Positions 41,050 through 49,783 of a stretch of 64,000 nt of DNA are shown in pieces. The notes below the pieces were generated by a model. The model saw only the letters and a list, made by a program, of their open reading frames with translations. It made no database searches and was not told where the DNA came from. The translations under genes were made by a program, and so were the position numbers. The stretch's first letter is position 1; each line of letters begins with the position of its first letter. The stretch is from contig OZ240213.1 in NCBI GenBank assembly GCA_965197555.1, positions 434,001 through 498,000 of the forward strand, written 5' to 3'. This stretch comes from G965197555 sp965197555. GTDB lineage: Bacteria; Chloroflexota; Dehalococcoidia; Lucifugimonadales; UBA3495.

Positions 41050-41658
41050 CTAGTAAAGCCGGTCCCGGTTGGCTGCCTCCTCGGAGGCGTCGATCTCCTT
41101 GGCGTCCGAGCCCGCGATCTGGTCCGCCAGCACCTGCCCGTAGGTAGGATAGACTGAACGATCGATCTGGACCTCGGGGTCCCATATTCGCGAGCGGATC
41201 AGGGCTCTACCGCAATGCAGAAACGCTTCTTCCACGGTAACCCGTAATCCGGAAATAGGCGCCCGGCGCTTCTACGTCATCGGCTCCAGAAGTTCCGCGT
41301 CGGTTACGATCTCCGCCTTCCCCTTCACACGCAGGGTCTCGTTCATCCCCGGCACAAAGAAGAGCAAGCCCACGCCGGGGTTCTCCACGATGTTCTGCAG
41401 GGAATCCACCTGGTTATTCCCCGGGCGATCGGGAAGCAGCAACGTCTTGTCGTCCAATACCTGCACGAACCTGCGCGGGTCGCCTCGGGGCGAGGCGTCG
41501 GCTTGTCCGTCGGCATTGGCAGAGCTCAGAACACAAAGGGGGGAGAGGGCTATGAAGTTCCGGCAGTGAACATCCAAGTGGTCCAACACCTTCTGCGCAG
41601 CCCGCGGAGCCGCCGGTTTGTAAACAGTACGCAATTCTGAATATTTACTGATGTCCAC
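41050..41658 (-). pseudogene. PPOX-type FMN flavoprotein (MSMEG_1061-like) with in-frame amber
   Basis: The minus frame from ATG 41658 reads a pyridoxamine-phosphate-oxidase-like split barrel (RNFIALSPLCVLSSANADGQ, ADASPRGDPRRFVQVLDDKT, LLLPDRPGNNQVDSLQNIVE) to LLEPMT, then TAG at 41272-41274. It continues in the same frame KRRAPISGLRVTVEEAFLHC, then GRALIRSRIWDPE, the conserved C-terminal part of this ~200-residue family. So one substitution or error has split the gene. The 128-residue N-terminal product would lack the dimer/FMN-closing C-terminus. Confidence 0.8.
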
Positions 41659-41920
41659 GTCGCATACTTCCCATTGACGTCAGGAGTATAGAATAATCTC
41701 TATGACCATGTTAGATGGTTTTTCATTCAGCACTGCAAGCGCTCTCGTTAATCGCCTAACGGTGCATCTTCCCTCAAGAGCTACGTCGCCAGAACTCGGG
41801 GGTTCGGTTGGTTCATGACGAATGGTAGGTCACGGTGTATCCGAATGAAACTTCTAGGCGACTTCCGACGAGCAGACAAATAGGCCGGAACAAGCCCACT
41901 TGCGCCCTGGGGTCAAGATC

Positions 41921-43171
41921 ATGAGAGTGGAGACTCACAGAAGATATACGCTGGCAGCCTCTTATTTGGTAGGCGGGCTGCTTGTTGCGGTTGCGCTGGC
42001 GTGTCAGACGCTGCCTTCCGGCAGTCCGGCACCCGCGCCTGACGGGTCGACGCCGGGGGGGAAGATCCCGGTCGCCCAAGTTGTACCCAGCCCAGTGATC
42101 GCGCTGACTTCGACAAATCCAGTCTACCCGTCGAAACCGCCCCGACCCACTCCGATGGCTCTGCCGGGCCTGAAGGTGGTAGAGCTGGGCTCTGAGTACA
42201 GGCCCACTGACCTTTCCGGCGACCAGATGGTCGGCCGCGGACGGGACGGAGAGGTCTACTTGGCCAACGTCCGGACCGGGGCGGTACATCAACTCACCAA
42301 CGACGGACACAGGAAGATTGAACCCGTGATCTCCGGCAACCTGATAGCGTGGACGGACCAACGCAGAGAGATTGAGGTCCCCGATAACGACAAGGATGCG
42401 CCTCGGCGCTTGGCCGACGACATATTCGTGCTGGACCTGAATACGGACGAGCAGCGGCGGATCACCGAGGTTTCCGCGATGCGACGCGGCCTACAGTTTT
42501 CCGGGCACCGGCTCGTTTGGCACGACAAGAGAAATGAGATTGGCGAGCACTATACTCAATGGGACATCTACGCCTACGACCTAGAAGCTGACCGGGAGAT
42601 AGCGGTGGCAGTAGCTTCGGGCTCTCAAAGGCACGCCGCGCTCCATGACGATGTGGTCGTCTGGGCGGACAACCGGAACAGGCCCAAAGACTCAACGGTC
42701 CGGGTTGGTTGCCTCGATTGTCCCGACAATCGCTTCGACATCTACTTGTACGATTTCAACGCGGGAGGGGAGTTGGTCCTCGACGCGTCGGGGGCGAATA
42801 ACTCGGACCCAGCAATTCACGGCCAACATGTAGTCTGGCGTGGTTACGACCTGAAGGGTCACACTGCCATCCATTACTACGATCTCAGCACTGGTCACAA
42901 ACGCACCCTTGTTTCCCCAGACCTTAGTGGAGTCGATCGGCCGTTGGTGTCCGGCGATTACGTGGTGTGGACAGTGGGCCTGGCTTGTGACGTCATTACC
43001 GACCCGCCCAGCGATGTGCCGACCGGCGTATTCGCATACGACCTGAGGACGGATGAGGTCCGCCAGCTATCCAACTACATCGAGCCAAGGATCATCCTCG
43101 ATGGGCAGGTGGTGGTAATAAACGAAGGCTGCCACATGCCCGGCAGGGTCTACGCTGTTTTCCTCGACTGA
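41921..43171 (+). CDS. Lipoprotein with TolB/WD-like beta-propeller repeats
   Basis: A ~416-residue exported lipoprotein: positively charged start, hydrophobic helix and lipobox VALAC, then a Pro/Ser-rich linker (~30-75). The remainder is a series of ~45-residue propeller blades ending in Asp/Asn-rich turns: VYLANVRTGAVHQLTNDG, IFVLDLNTDEQRRITE, IYAYDLEADREI, IYLYDFNAGGE, IHYYDLSTGHKRTL and VFAYDLRTDEVRQLS. Each blade has an ISGNLIAWTD-like inner strand. ATG 41921 is preferred to the start 7 codons earlier, because it places the basic residues correctly. Function unknown; probably a surface protein binding ligand or polymer. Confidence 0.8.
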   Translation: MRVETHRRYTLAASYLVGGLLVAVALACQTLPSGSPAPAPDGSTPGGKIPVAQVVPSPVIALTSTNPVYPSKPPRPTPMALPGLKVVELGSEYRPTDLSGDQMVGRGRDGEVYLANVRTGAVHQLTNDGHRKIEPVISGNLIAWTDQRREIEVPDNDKDAPRRLADDIFVLDLNTDEQRRITEVSAMRRGLQFSGHRLVWHDKRNEIGEHYTQWDIYAYDLEADREIAVAVASGSQRHAALHDDVVVWADNRNRPKDSTVRVGCLDCPDNRFDIYLYDFNAGGELVLDASGANNSDPAIHGQHVVWRGYDLKGHTAIHYYDLSTGHKRTLVSPDLSGVDRPLVSGDYVVWTVGLACDVITDPPSDVPTGVFAYDLRTDEVRQLSNYIEPRIILDGQVVVINEGCHMPGRVYAVFLD

Positions 43172-43250
43172 GACCGGAAGCCACCCACAGTAACCCCCCT
43201 GATACGAATCTTGAGCTTAGCAGACGGTCCTCAACCACCAGGACGTGACC

Positions 43251-45758
43251 ATGACTAGCAACAATACTGACAGCAATCCGGTAGGTCAAACCCTTGTCGA
43301 ATTCCTTGATAGGACGGCCAGGAAGTACGGGCCGCGTGACGCTCTTTTGTTCAAGCCTGGGTTTCGGTACCAGCGCTGGACCTACGCTAAGGTGTGGGAC
43401 GAGTCCGGCCAGGTAGCCGCTCTCCTCCAGCGCCGTGGGCTGACCAAAGGAGACCAAGTAGTCCTGTGGGGACCCAATTCGCCCCATTGGGTGCTCATCT
43501 TCTTTGGGTGCTTGAGAGCGGGAGTCACAGTAGTCCCCCTCGATCTGCGGAGTTCCCCAGACTACGTCGCCCGAGTCATAGCACAGACCGAACCCAAGCT
43601 TGCTTTCACATCGCGTTTTACTCCGAAAGGGGACGAGGACCTAGGAATTCCGGAGATTGGGTTCGAGGACCTAGAAGCGAACATCAGCGGATTGCCTGAG
43701 CCCGCTCCTGTGGACATCAAACCGGACGATCTCGCCGAGATCATGTTCACTTCCGGCACGACGGGTGATCCGAAGGGAGTTATGCTTACCCACCTGAACC
43801 TGGCAGCAAACATAGAGGGGATATCCCAGGTCATCTCCTGCGACCCCTCGAGCAGACTCTTGTCCATCCTACCGTTGAGTCATATGTACGAACAGATGGG
43901 TGGGCTGTTCGTTGCCCTGTACCACGGCGCCAGCGTCACTTATGCAACCAGCCGTCAACCGACCGTTCTGGCTAGGACGATGCGAGAACGCAAGATCACG
44001 ATTCTCCTCCTCGTTCCCCAGGGGTTGGAGTTGCTGATGAACGGCATCGAGCGCGAAGTGAAGCGAAGAGGTAAGGAGGCCCTGTGGAATCGGCTCCTCA
44101 AGATAGCAGAACGGACTCCCTTTAGGCTGAGGCGCCAGTTGTTCCGTGGGGTTCACCAGCAGTTTGGTGGCAAGCTCGACTTCGTTGTATCGGGTGGGGC
44201 AGCGCTGGACCCCGATCTGGGAAGAAAGTGGGAGTTGCTTGGCGTCAAGATCGTGCAGGGATATGGGACCACCGAGGCGTCGCCGGTCGTCTCCAACCAT
44301 AGGATAAAGGATCGCCGGCTCGACTCTACCGGTCGTCCTTTGCCGAACGTGGAGGTCAAGATTAGCGACTTGGGTGAGATTCTGGTGCGGGGTAGCAACG
44401 TGACCCCGGGCTATTGGCGTGCTCCGAAAGAGACTGCAGAGGCCTTCGACGGAGAGTGGTACAAGACAGGCGATCTGGGATTTTTTGACGACGAGGGATT
44501 CTTACATATCCAGGGCCGGCTGAAGGATATGATAGTGCTCCCCAGCGGCCAAAATGTCTTCCCAGAAGACATCCAGGCGGTGCTGGTGAAGCACCCGCAA
44601 GTTACTGATGCAACCGTAGTAGGGTTGCCGAGGGGTTCGTCGGTCGAGGTGCACGCGGCTTTGATTCTGGAAGAGGCAAATACAGCCCAAGAGATCGTCT
44701 CGTGGACTAACAGCCAGTTGGCCGAACAGCAGAGGATACGGGGTTTCACTATTTGGCTGGAGGAGGACTTCCCCCGCACTCACACCCTCAAGGTAAAGAA
44801 GCAGTTAGTGATCGACACCATCCTCGGCAAGATTCAACCGGAGAGCCCGGTCGCGGTGTCCTCGGGAGGTGGTCGACCGGGCGGGACCAGGGGGTTGATC
44901 CACATCGTTGGGGAGGTCAGCAAACGGGACCCCGGGGATGTCTGGGATGGCGCGACGCTGGGAGGCGATCTGGACCTCGATTCGCTCGATAGGGTAGAGT
45001 TGCTGTCGGCTATAGAGGCAGAGCTCGGTGTCTATATGGATGAAAGCCAACTGGGCCCGGAGACCACGTTCCGACAACTGGCCAACCTGGTCGAAGAGGG
45101 GTCTAAGAACCCGCCGATGGTGAGTTTTCCTAGCTGGGGCATGCGGTGGTGGTGCCGACTCCTCCGGGGGACCCTACAACGGACTGTCCTCTTCCCCCTC
45201 GTCAGCCTACCTTATAGCCTGAAGGTTACAGGTCGTGAGCACCTGGATGACGTCTCTGGTCCCGTACTCTTCGCATCCAACCATAATCTCGGTTTGGATA
45301 ACCCGCTGATCACAAAAGCTCTTCCACTCAAGTGGCGCCGTCGAATGGCGATAGCAGGGGCTGCCAACCTCTGGAGAAACCCAGTATGGTGGATAGTGAA
45401 CCCTCTAATGGGGAACGGCTTCCCCTTAGCCACGGAAGGGGCAATACGGCCCAGCCTGGAAAACATGGGTAAAATCATCGACAATGGCTGGTCGGTGCTC
45501 ATATACCCGGAGGGCGAGCTTACTATAGGCGGACCGATTAAACCCTTCATGAACGGCACCGGCTTTGTGGCGGTGGAGGGAGGGCTTCCGGTCGTTCCGC
45601 TGCGCTTACACATCAACCGGCTGGGCTCTCCGGTACGGTTCCCTATTCTCAGGCGGGGTAGCATCGAGGTCCGGTTAGGAGAGCCGCTGACCTTCTTGCC
45701 CGGCACTGACCATCAATGCGCAACATCGGCCATTGAGGACGCGGTCAAGTCCCTATGA
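43251..45758 (+). CDS. Acyl-activating enzyme / ACP / PlsC-type acyltransferase fusion
   Basis: An ~835-residue three-domain protein. Residues ~1-530 are an ANL acyl-CoA/acyl-ACP synthetase: FTSGTTGDPKGVMLTH (P-loop), GYGTTEASPV and YKTGDLGFFDDEGFLHIQGR. Residues ~545-625 resemble an acyl-carrier domain with the phosphopantetheine serine in DLDLDSLDRVEL. Residues ~645-835 are a PlsC-like acyltransferase with SNHNLGLDNPL (HX4D) and YPEGELTIGG. It would activate a fatty acid, load it on its own carrier and transfer it to a lysophospholipid or related alcohol, comparable with Aas but with an internal ACP. An upstream GTG two codons earlier is possible. Confidence 0.85.
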   Translation: MTSNNTDSNPVGQTLVEFLDRTARKYGPRDALLFKPGFRYQRWTYAKVWDESGQVAALLQRRGLTKGDQVVLWGPNSPHWVLIFFGCLRAGVTVVPLDLRSSPDYVARVIAQTEPKLAFTSRFTPKGDEDLGIPEIGFEDLEANISGLPEPAPVDIKPDDLAEIMFTSGTTGDPKGVMLTHLNLAANIEGISQVISCDPSSRLLSILPLSHMYEQMGGLFVALYHGASVTYATSRQPTVLARTMRERKITILLLVPQGLELLMNGIEREVKRRGKEALWNRLLKIAERTPFRLRRQLFRGVHQQFGGKLDFVVSGGAALDPDLGRKWELLGVKIVQGYGTTEASPVVSNHRIKDRRLDSTGRPLPNVEVKISDLGEILVRGSNVTPGYWRAPKETAEAFDGEWYKTGDLGFFDDEGFLHIQGRLKDMIVLPSGQNVFPEDIQAVLVKHPQVTDATVVGLPRGSSVEVHAALILEEANTAQEIVSWTNSQLAEQQRIRGFTIWLEEDFPRTHTLKVKKQLVIDTILGKIQPESPVAVSSGGGRPGGTRGLIHIVGEVSKRDPGDVWDGATLGGDLDLDSLDRVELLSAIEAELGVYMDESQLGPETTFRQLANLVEEGSKNPPMVSFPSWGMRWWCRLLRGTLQRTVLFPLVSLPYSLKVTGREHLDDVSGPVLFASNHNLGLDNPLITKALPLKWRRRMAIAGAANLWRNPVWWIVNPLMGNGFPLATEGAIRPSLENMGKIIDNGWSVLIYPEGELTIGGPIKPFMNGTGFVAVEGGLPVVPLRLHINRLGSPVRFPILRRGSIEVRLGEPLTFLPGTDHQCATSAIEDAVKSL

Positions 45759-45879
45759 CTTATTCCCCGGCGTAAAGAGCACCGGTTGAGTCCAACAAAG
45801 ACTCTTGACGATGGACCAGGATTCGTTCCAGGTCTGTTCGCTGCAAGAGGACGGATCGCCTGGGGTTACTGTTCGTCCT

Positions 45880-46389
45880 TTACACGTTGGCTTCCTGACC
45901 GTCGAGATCAATGAAGGCTGCTACAAGGAGCGCAAGCGCCGCCGGCAGGTAGAAAAGTCCGATGGAGAATATCGATACCACGCAGAATCCCAGAAGCACC
46001 ACCGCAGGACCCCAAAGAAGCACTTTGCGTCTGATATCCTTCCTCTTTGTGACCTGAATAGCCAATATCGCGACGCCGGTCAGCAGGATAGGGACTAGCA
46101 GCAACAAGAGTACATGCAATCCGTTGGCTTCTACCAGCGTAGCGCTAGACCGAGTGATCTCGCCGGCGGGCTCACCAGGGAGTGCAGCAGTCGCTGACTC
46201 ACCTTGGTAGACTGGCCCTAACGCAAACCATGCCCCGGCAGCCCAGGCCAGAGCGTGGGCTGTCCATGCAGAAAGCCTCCCGGCGCCAATGGACCTCAAT
46301 AATCCCTCCGTTTCCGTAGATTGAATATATCTTACGACACCATCGTGAGTTGTGGTCCGCGGCCTCACTTTGGGCTGTTCCCACGGCAC
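45880..46389 (-). CDS. Membrane protein of unknown function
   Basis: A 169-residue protein with three clear hydrophobic helices: ~44-62 (weaker), ~92-112 (VLLLLLVPILLTGVAILAI) and ~124-160 (VLLWGPAVVLLGFCVVSIFSIGLFYLPAALALLVAAF). A short basic loop KRKDIRRK separates the last two. No known family. Its stop is 121 bp from the convergent fusion gene; upstream is the aapP ATPase on the same strand, 30 bp away. It may be the last cistron of the aap operon. Confidence 0.6.
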   Translation of the reverse strand: MPWEQPKVRPRTTTHDGVVRYIQSTETEGLLRSIGAGRLSAWTAHALAWAAGAWFALGPVYQGESATAALPGEPAGEITRSSATLVEANGLHVLLLLLVPILLTGVAILAIQVTKRKDIRRKVLLWGPAVVLLGFCVVSIFSIGLFYLPAALALLVAAFIDLDGQEANV

Positions 46390-46419
46390 CGTAGGGATGA
46401 ATGAACACGGGGGCGCAGG

Positions 46420-47172
46420 TCAGTGGGTGAGGATCTGGTCCAGGAAAAGTTTGGTGCGGGGCTCTCGCGGGTTCGTGAAGAACTCCTCAGACGTTCCGAC
46501 CTCCACGATCTCGCCCTCGTCCATGAAGATCACACGGTCGGCGACGTTCCTTGCAAAGCCCATCTCATGAGTGACGCAGATCATCGTCATGCCGCTGGCG
46601 GCCAACTCTCCCATCACCCTTAGGACTTCGTTGATCATCTCTGGATCGAGGGCAGAGGTCGGCTCGTCGAACATCATCACCTTTGGGTTCATAGCCAGAG
46701 CACGTGCTATGGCAACTCGCTGCTGTTGACCGCCCGATAGCTGCCCAGGGTATTTGTCCGCTTGTTCGGGTATACCCACGCGGTGCAGCAACCGGAGGGC
46801 GAGCTCATCCGCTTCCTTCTGTGGCATGCGGCGGACTTTCTGGGGTGCCAGCGTTATATTGCGCATTACAGTGAGATGGGGAAAGAGGTTGAATTGCTGG
46901 AAGACCATCCCCGTCTCCGCTCTTATTTTAGTGAGGCTGCGGGCGTCGTCCGTCAACTCGACGCCGTCTACGATAATTCGGCCGGAATCGTGCTGCTCAA
47001 GCTGGTTTATGGTCCTGAGCAAGGTCGACTTACCCGAGCCGGAGGGGCCGATGATGACCACTACTTCGCCCTCTCTTACCGAGACGTCGACTCCGTTCAG
47101 CGCCGTGAAATCGCCGAACCGCTTGACGACTTTTTCGAGGCGGACTATCTCTTTCCCGTTCTGCTCTGCCAT
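46420..47172 (-). CDS. aapP: Polar amino-acid ABC transporter ATPase (AapP/GlnQ type)
   Basis: A ~250-residue ABC ATPase: Walker A GPSGSGKSTLL, Q-loop FQQFNLFPHLT, signature LSGGQQQRVAIARAL, Walker B VMMFDEPTSALDP, and H-loop VTHEMGFA. These, with PHLTVMRNITLAP, mark the polar amino-acid uptake class. ATG 47172 (MAEQNGKEIVRLEKV) is chosen, since residues upstream in the longer frame are Trp/Arg-rich and unlike the family. Forms one transporter with the genes at 47201-50851. Confidence 0.93.
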   Translation of the reverse strand: MAEQNGKEIVRLEKVVKRFGDFTALNGVDVSVREGEVVVIIGPSGSGKSTLLRTINQLEQHDSGRIIVDGVELTDDARSLTKIRAETGMVFQQFNLFPHLTVMRNITLAPQKVRRMPQKEADELALRLLHRVGIPEQADKYPGQLSGGQQQRVAIARALAMNPKVMMFDEPTSALDPEMINEVLRVMGELAASGMTMICVTHEMGFARNVADRVIFMDEGEIVEVGTSEEFFTNPREPRTKLFLDQILTH

Positions 47173-47200
47173 GTGCCGGTCCCTTCTGCAGCCTGGTCCG

Positions 47201-48544
47201 CTATCTGGTGCCCAGTCCCAATCGGGTTTCCGCCGCTCCGCCCAGCCAGGATAGCAGATACGAAACAAGCCAGTATATGAGCCCCACTATGATGTATATC
47301 TCGAAGAAAGCGCCTTCCGCAATGTCCGTCTGACCCCCCAGGACCTTCTTCGCCTTGTCCAACGTGTTGACTAAAGATATCGCGGCCAGTAGCGCCGTAT
47401 CCTTCCATAGAGCGATGAAGCGCCCGATGATCGCCGGGATAACCGCCCTGATCGCTTGCGGCAAGATGATGAAGACGTATTTCTGCGCTGCAGAAAGACC
47501 TATCGCGTTGGATGCTTCATACTGGCCACGGGGGACGGACTGCAGTCCGCCCCGCACGACCTCCGCGATGTACGCTCCACCGAAGAAAGCGAACACGATC
47601 GTGACTCGGAAAACCAAGGGAATGTTGCTGAACGCTTCACCAACAGCTCCGAGCTCGTCATCGAGGAACGTGGCGAACAGCAGCCATACCAGCAAGGGGG
47701 CCGCGCGCACGACTTCGATGTAGCCGACGGCGGAGACCCGTATTGCTATGTAGGGGGAGGTGCGGGCCAACGCCAGTACCAGGCCGATGAAGAAGGAGAA
47801 AGATCCCCCTACGGAGAACACCAGCAGGTCTAAGAATGCGCTCTCCCAGTGGCTAGTGGACACCCCCAACTGGAGCAAGACGATTATCGGGATGAGCAAC
47901 ACCCACCCTGCGCCTATAGCCTGAAACAGTATCGGACTGCTTCTCCATCGGGATAGGTGCTTGCCCGCCCAGGCTCCTCCCACCAAGACTGCAAAGACAC
48001 CGGCGAGTAGCAGCCAAGAGGCGCCGAATGGGACTGCTAGTCCCAGCGAGAGCGAGTAGAGCCAACTGGGTGCCCAGCCACGCTCCCACACCAACTCTCT
48101 TTCGGTGCCGCTAACGATGGTGGTCTGGCCCTCGGACTGGATCTCCTCAGTGTAAGGCCGCTCCTCTATGTGCAACTCCGTTCCCAACCCAACGGTTAGG
48201 GTGATCATCGCCACTAGGCAGATGGCCACTGTGTAAGGCCGAAGTCTCCCGATCCAGATGCCATAGGTTAGGGCGATTAGAATTACCACGATGAAGAGGG
48301 ATATCCATATCCGGAATGTGTCCTCGGCAGGATAACTGCCAATGAAGAACAGCTTTCGGTTGATCGCGACCAGGCCCCAGTTGGCCTGGAAAAGAACGAA
48401 CTTCATCATCAGGAATGCGGCGATACCGGCAACCGCTAAGGTGGCAAAGCTGAGGACGGAGTTGCGCCATGAATTGAATAGGTTCGTCCTCGCCCAAGTC
48501 AGACGGCCAGAGATGATGGAACGATAGCCGGCGTATGTCGTCAT
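47201..48544 (-). CDS. aapM: Amino-acid ABC transporter permease (AapM-like)
   Basis: A 447-residue permease. It has a long N-terminal part with several helices and an ~80-residue loop (~125-170). The C-terminal binding-protein-dependent permease domain contains EVVRAAPLLVWLLF, AAYIAEVVRGGLQSVPRGQYEAS-like EAA loop (YIAEVVRGGLQSVPRGQYEA) and GLSAAQKYVFIILPQAIR. Long AapM/AapQ permeases are known for general L-amino-acid transporters. Overlaps aapQ stop by 4 bases. Confidence 0.9.
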   Translation of the reverse strand: MTTYAGYRSIISGRLTWARTNLFNSWRNSVLSFATLAVAGIAAFLMMKFVLFQANWGLVAINRKLFFIGSYPAEDTFRIWISLFIVVILIALTYGIWIGRLRPYTVAICLVAMITLTVGLGTELHIEERPYTEEIQSEGQTTIVSGTERELVWERGWAPSWLYSLSLGLAVPFGASWLLLAGVFAVLVGGAWAGKHLSRWRSSPILFQAIGAGWVLLIPIIVLLQLGVSTSHWESAFLDLLVFSVGGSFSFFIGLVLALARTSPYIAIRVSAVGYIEVVRAAPLLVWLLFATFLDDELGAVGEAFSNIPLVFRVTIVFAFFGGAYIAEVVRGGLQSVPRGQYEASNAIGLSAAQKYVFIILPQAIRAVIPAIIGRFIALWKDTALLAAISLVNTLDKAKKVLGGQTDIAEGAFFEIYIIVGLIYWLVSYLLSWLGGAAETRLGLGTR

Positions 48545-49707
48545 CTGATCTGAACGTTCCGGTTTATAGTGTTCATGATCAACGAGATGACGAGGTTGGT
48601 AATTACGAAAACGACGAATATGAACAAGTAGGTCTGCAGGAGGTTCCCGGTATTGTTGACGATCCTATTGGATATCAAGACAATCTCGCCATAGGCTATG
48701 GCATGGGCCAGGGTCGAGTCCTTGTTAGCGTTCTGGTACTCGTTGTTCAAGGAAGGAATCATGATTCGCAGGGCTTGGGGTAGGATGATCAGCGAGAAGC
48801 GCTGGTAGGCGGACAGGCCAAGCGATGCGGAAGCTTCGGTCTGGCCGTGGGGGACTGCCTGAATCGAGCCTCGCACGATCTCGGCGATGAAGGCGCTGAA
48901 GTAAAGAGTGAGTGACACCAGCGCGCTTAGGTAACCCAACCCAAGCAGATTGCCACCGGCATACGAGAAGAACCCGGACTCCGATTGAGTCACTTCAGGA
49001 AGAGTCAAGCGCACCGGGAAGAGCAAGGCGGCGTATGCCACCGCTCCTATGAGCACAAAGACGGTAATGCCCGACACGTTGGGGCGCATGCTCTCGCCTG
49101 TCTGGACCTCTCTGCGGGCACGGCTCCTCCTCACTAGCCACGCGGCTGCGGCGGCGCCCAGCAGTAGCACGAGCCACAGCCACCACAGGGGGTGGGCGAT
49201 CTCTAGCCAAGGAATGGCCAGCCCCCGGTTGCTGATGTAGAAGACGCCGCCCCATCCTGAACGTTCCTCTATCCTGGGCAACTCCCTGAAGGCTGCGAAG
49301 GCGAAGAAGAACATGATCAGCAGTAAGGGCAGGTTCCTGAACAGTTCGACGTAGAGCTTGCCCAATTGGTTGACGATAGGATTGATGGAGAGGCGGGCCA
49401 CGCCTACGGCTAGCCCCAGCAGCGAAGAGATGAAGATGGCCAATACCACGACCGATATGGTGTTGCCGGCGCCTTTGATCATCCCCAACCACCTGGCGTC
49501 GGTCGCCTCTACGTCCAGAAGCTGGAAGATCGAGCTGCGGTCCGGGCTGCCATAAGGCCCGAAGAGGAAGTCGAAGTCGAAGAGGTTGACGACTATGGAG
49601 TAGGCGACGTAGCCAACTATTATCCCCGCTACGGCGCCGACGACAAGATTGACCGCCAGGTAACGCGAGCGTCTTGTAAACCAAATGTCTTTCAGGCGCT
49701 GCATCAT
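48541..49707 (-). CDS. aapQ: Amino-acid ABC transporter permease (AapQ-like)
   Basis: A 388-residue permease with the HisM/GlnP-like membrane domain. Visible: YVELFRNLPLLLIMFFFAFAAF, the EAA-type loop FIAEIVRGSIQAVPHGQTEA, and GLSAYQRFSLIILPQALRIMIPSL. The N-terminal half of long Aap permeases is present, including a ~70-residue extracytoplasmic loop. Pairs with AapM; the start is 77 bp downstream of the aapJ stop and follows a strong hairpin. Confidence 0.9.
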   Translation of the reverse strand: MMQRLKDIWFTRRSRYLAVNLVVGAVAGIIVGYVAYSIVVNLFDFDFLFGPYGSPDRSSIFQLLDVEATDARWLGMIKGAGNTISVVVLAIFISSLLGLAVGVARLSINPIVNQLGKLYVELFRNLPLLLIMFFFAFAAFRELPRIEERSGWGGVFYISNRGLAIPWLEIAHPLWWLWLVLLLGAAAAAWLVRRSRARREVQTGESMRPNVSGITVFVLIGAVAYAALLFPVRLTLPEVTQSESGFFSYAGGNLLGLGYLSALVSLTLYFSAFIAEIVRGSIQAVPHGQTEASASLGLSAYQRFSLIILPQALRIMIPSLNNEYQNANKDSTLAHAIAYGEIVLISNRIVNNTGNLLQTYLFIFVVFVITNLVISLIMNTINRNVQIR

Positions 49708-49725
49708 CGCCTAGCAATCACGAAG

Positions 49726-49764
49726 CCGAAGGTATGGGCGGGCATGTCGCGCCCATACCTTCGG
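49726..49764 (-). promoter_or_regulatory. Intercistronic hairpin between aapJ and aapQ
   Basis: A perfect 15-bp stem (CCGAAGGTATGGGCG at 49726-49740 and its complement at 49750-49764) with a 9-nt loop lies between the binding-protein and permease genes. There is no U-tract on the transcribed strand. It is placed as the mRNA-stabilising or partial-termination hairpins that keep binding-protein mRNA in excess over permease mRNA. Confidence 0.75.
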
Positions 49765-49783
49765 TCTTCCTCAGAAAGAGCTC

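Noticed and set aside
18158..41658. Amber codon reassigned to an amino acid in this organism
   Set aside because: Two genes have internal TAG, but many intact genes here (mutS2, tldD, hemB and others) end in TAG exactly at the family's normal C-terminus, so TAG is a working stop.
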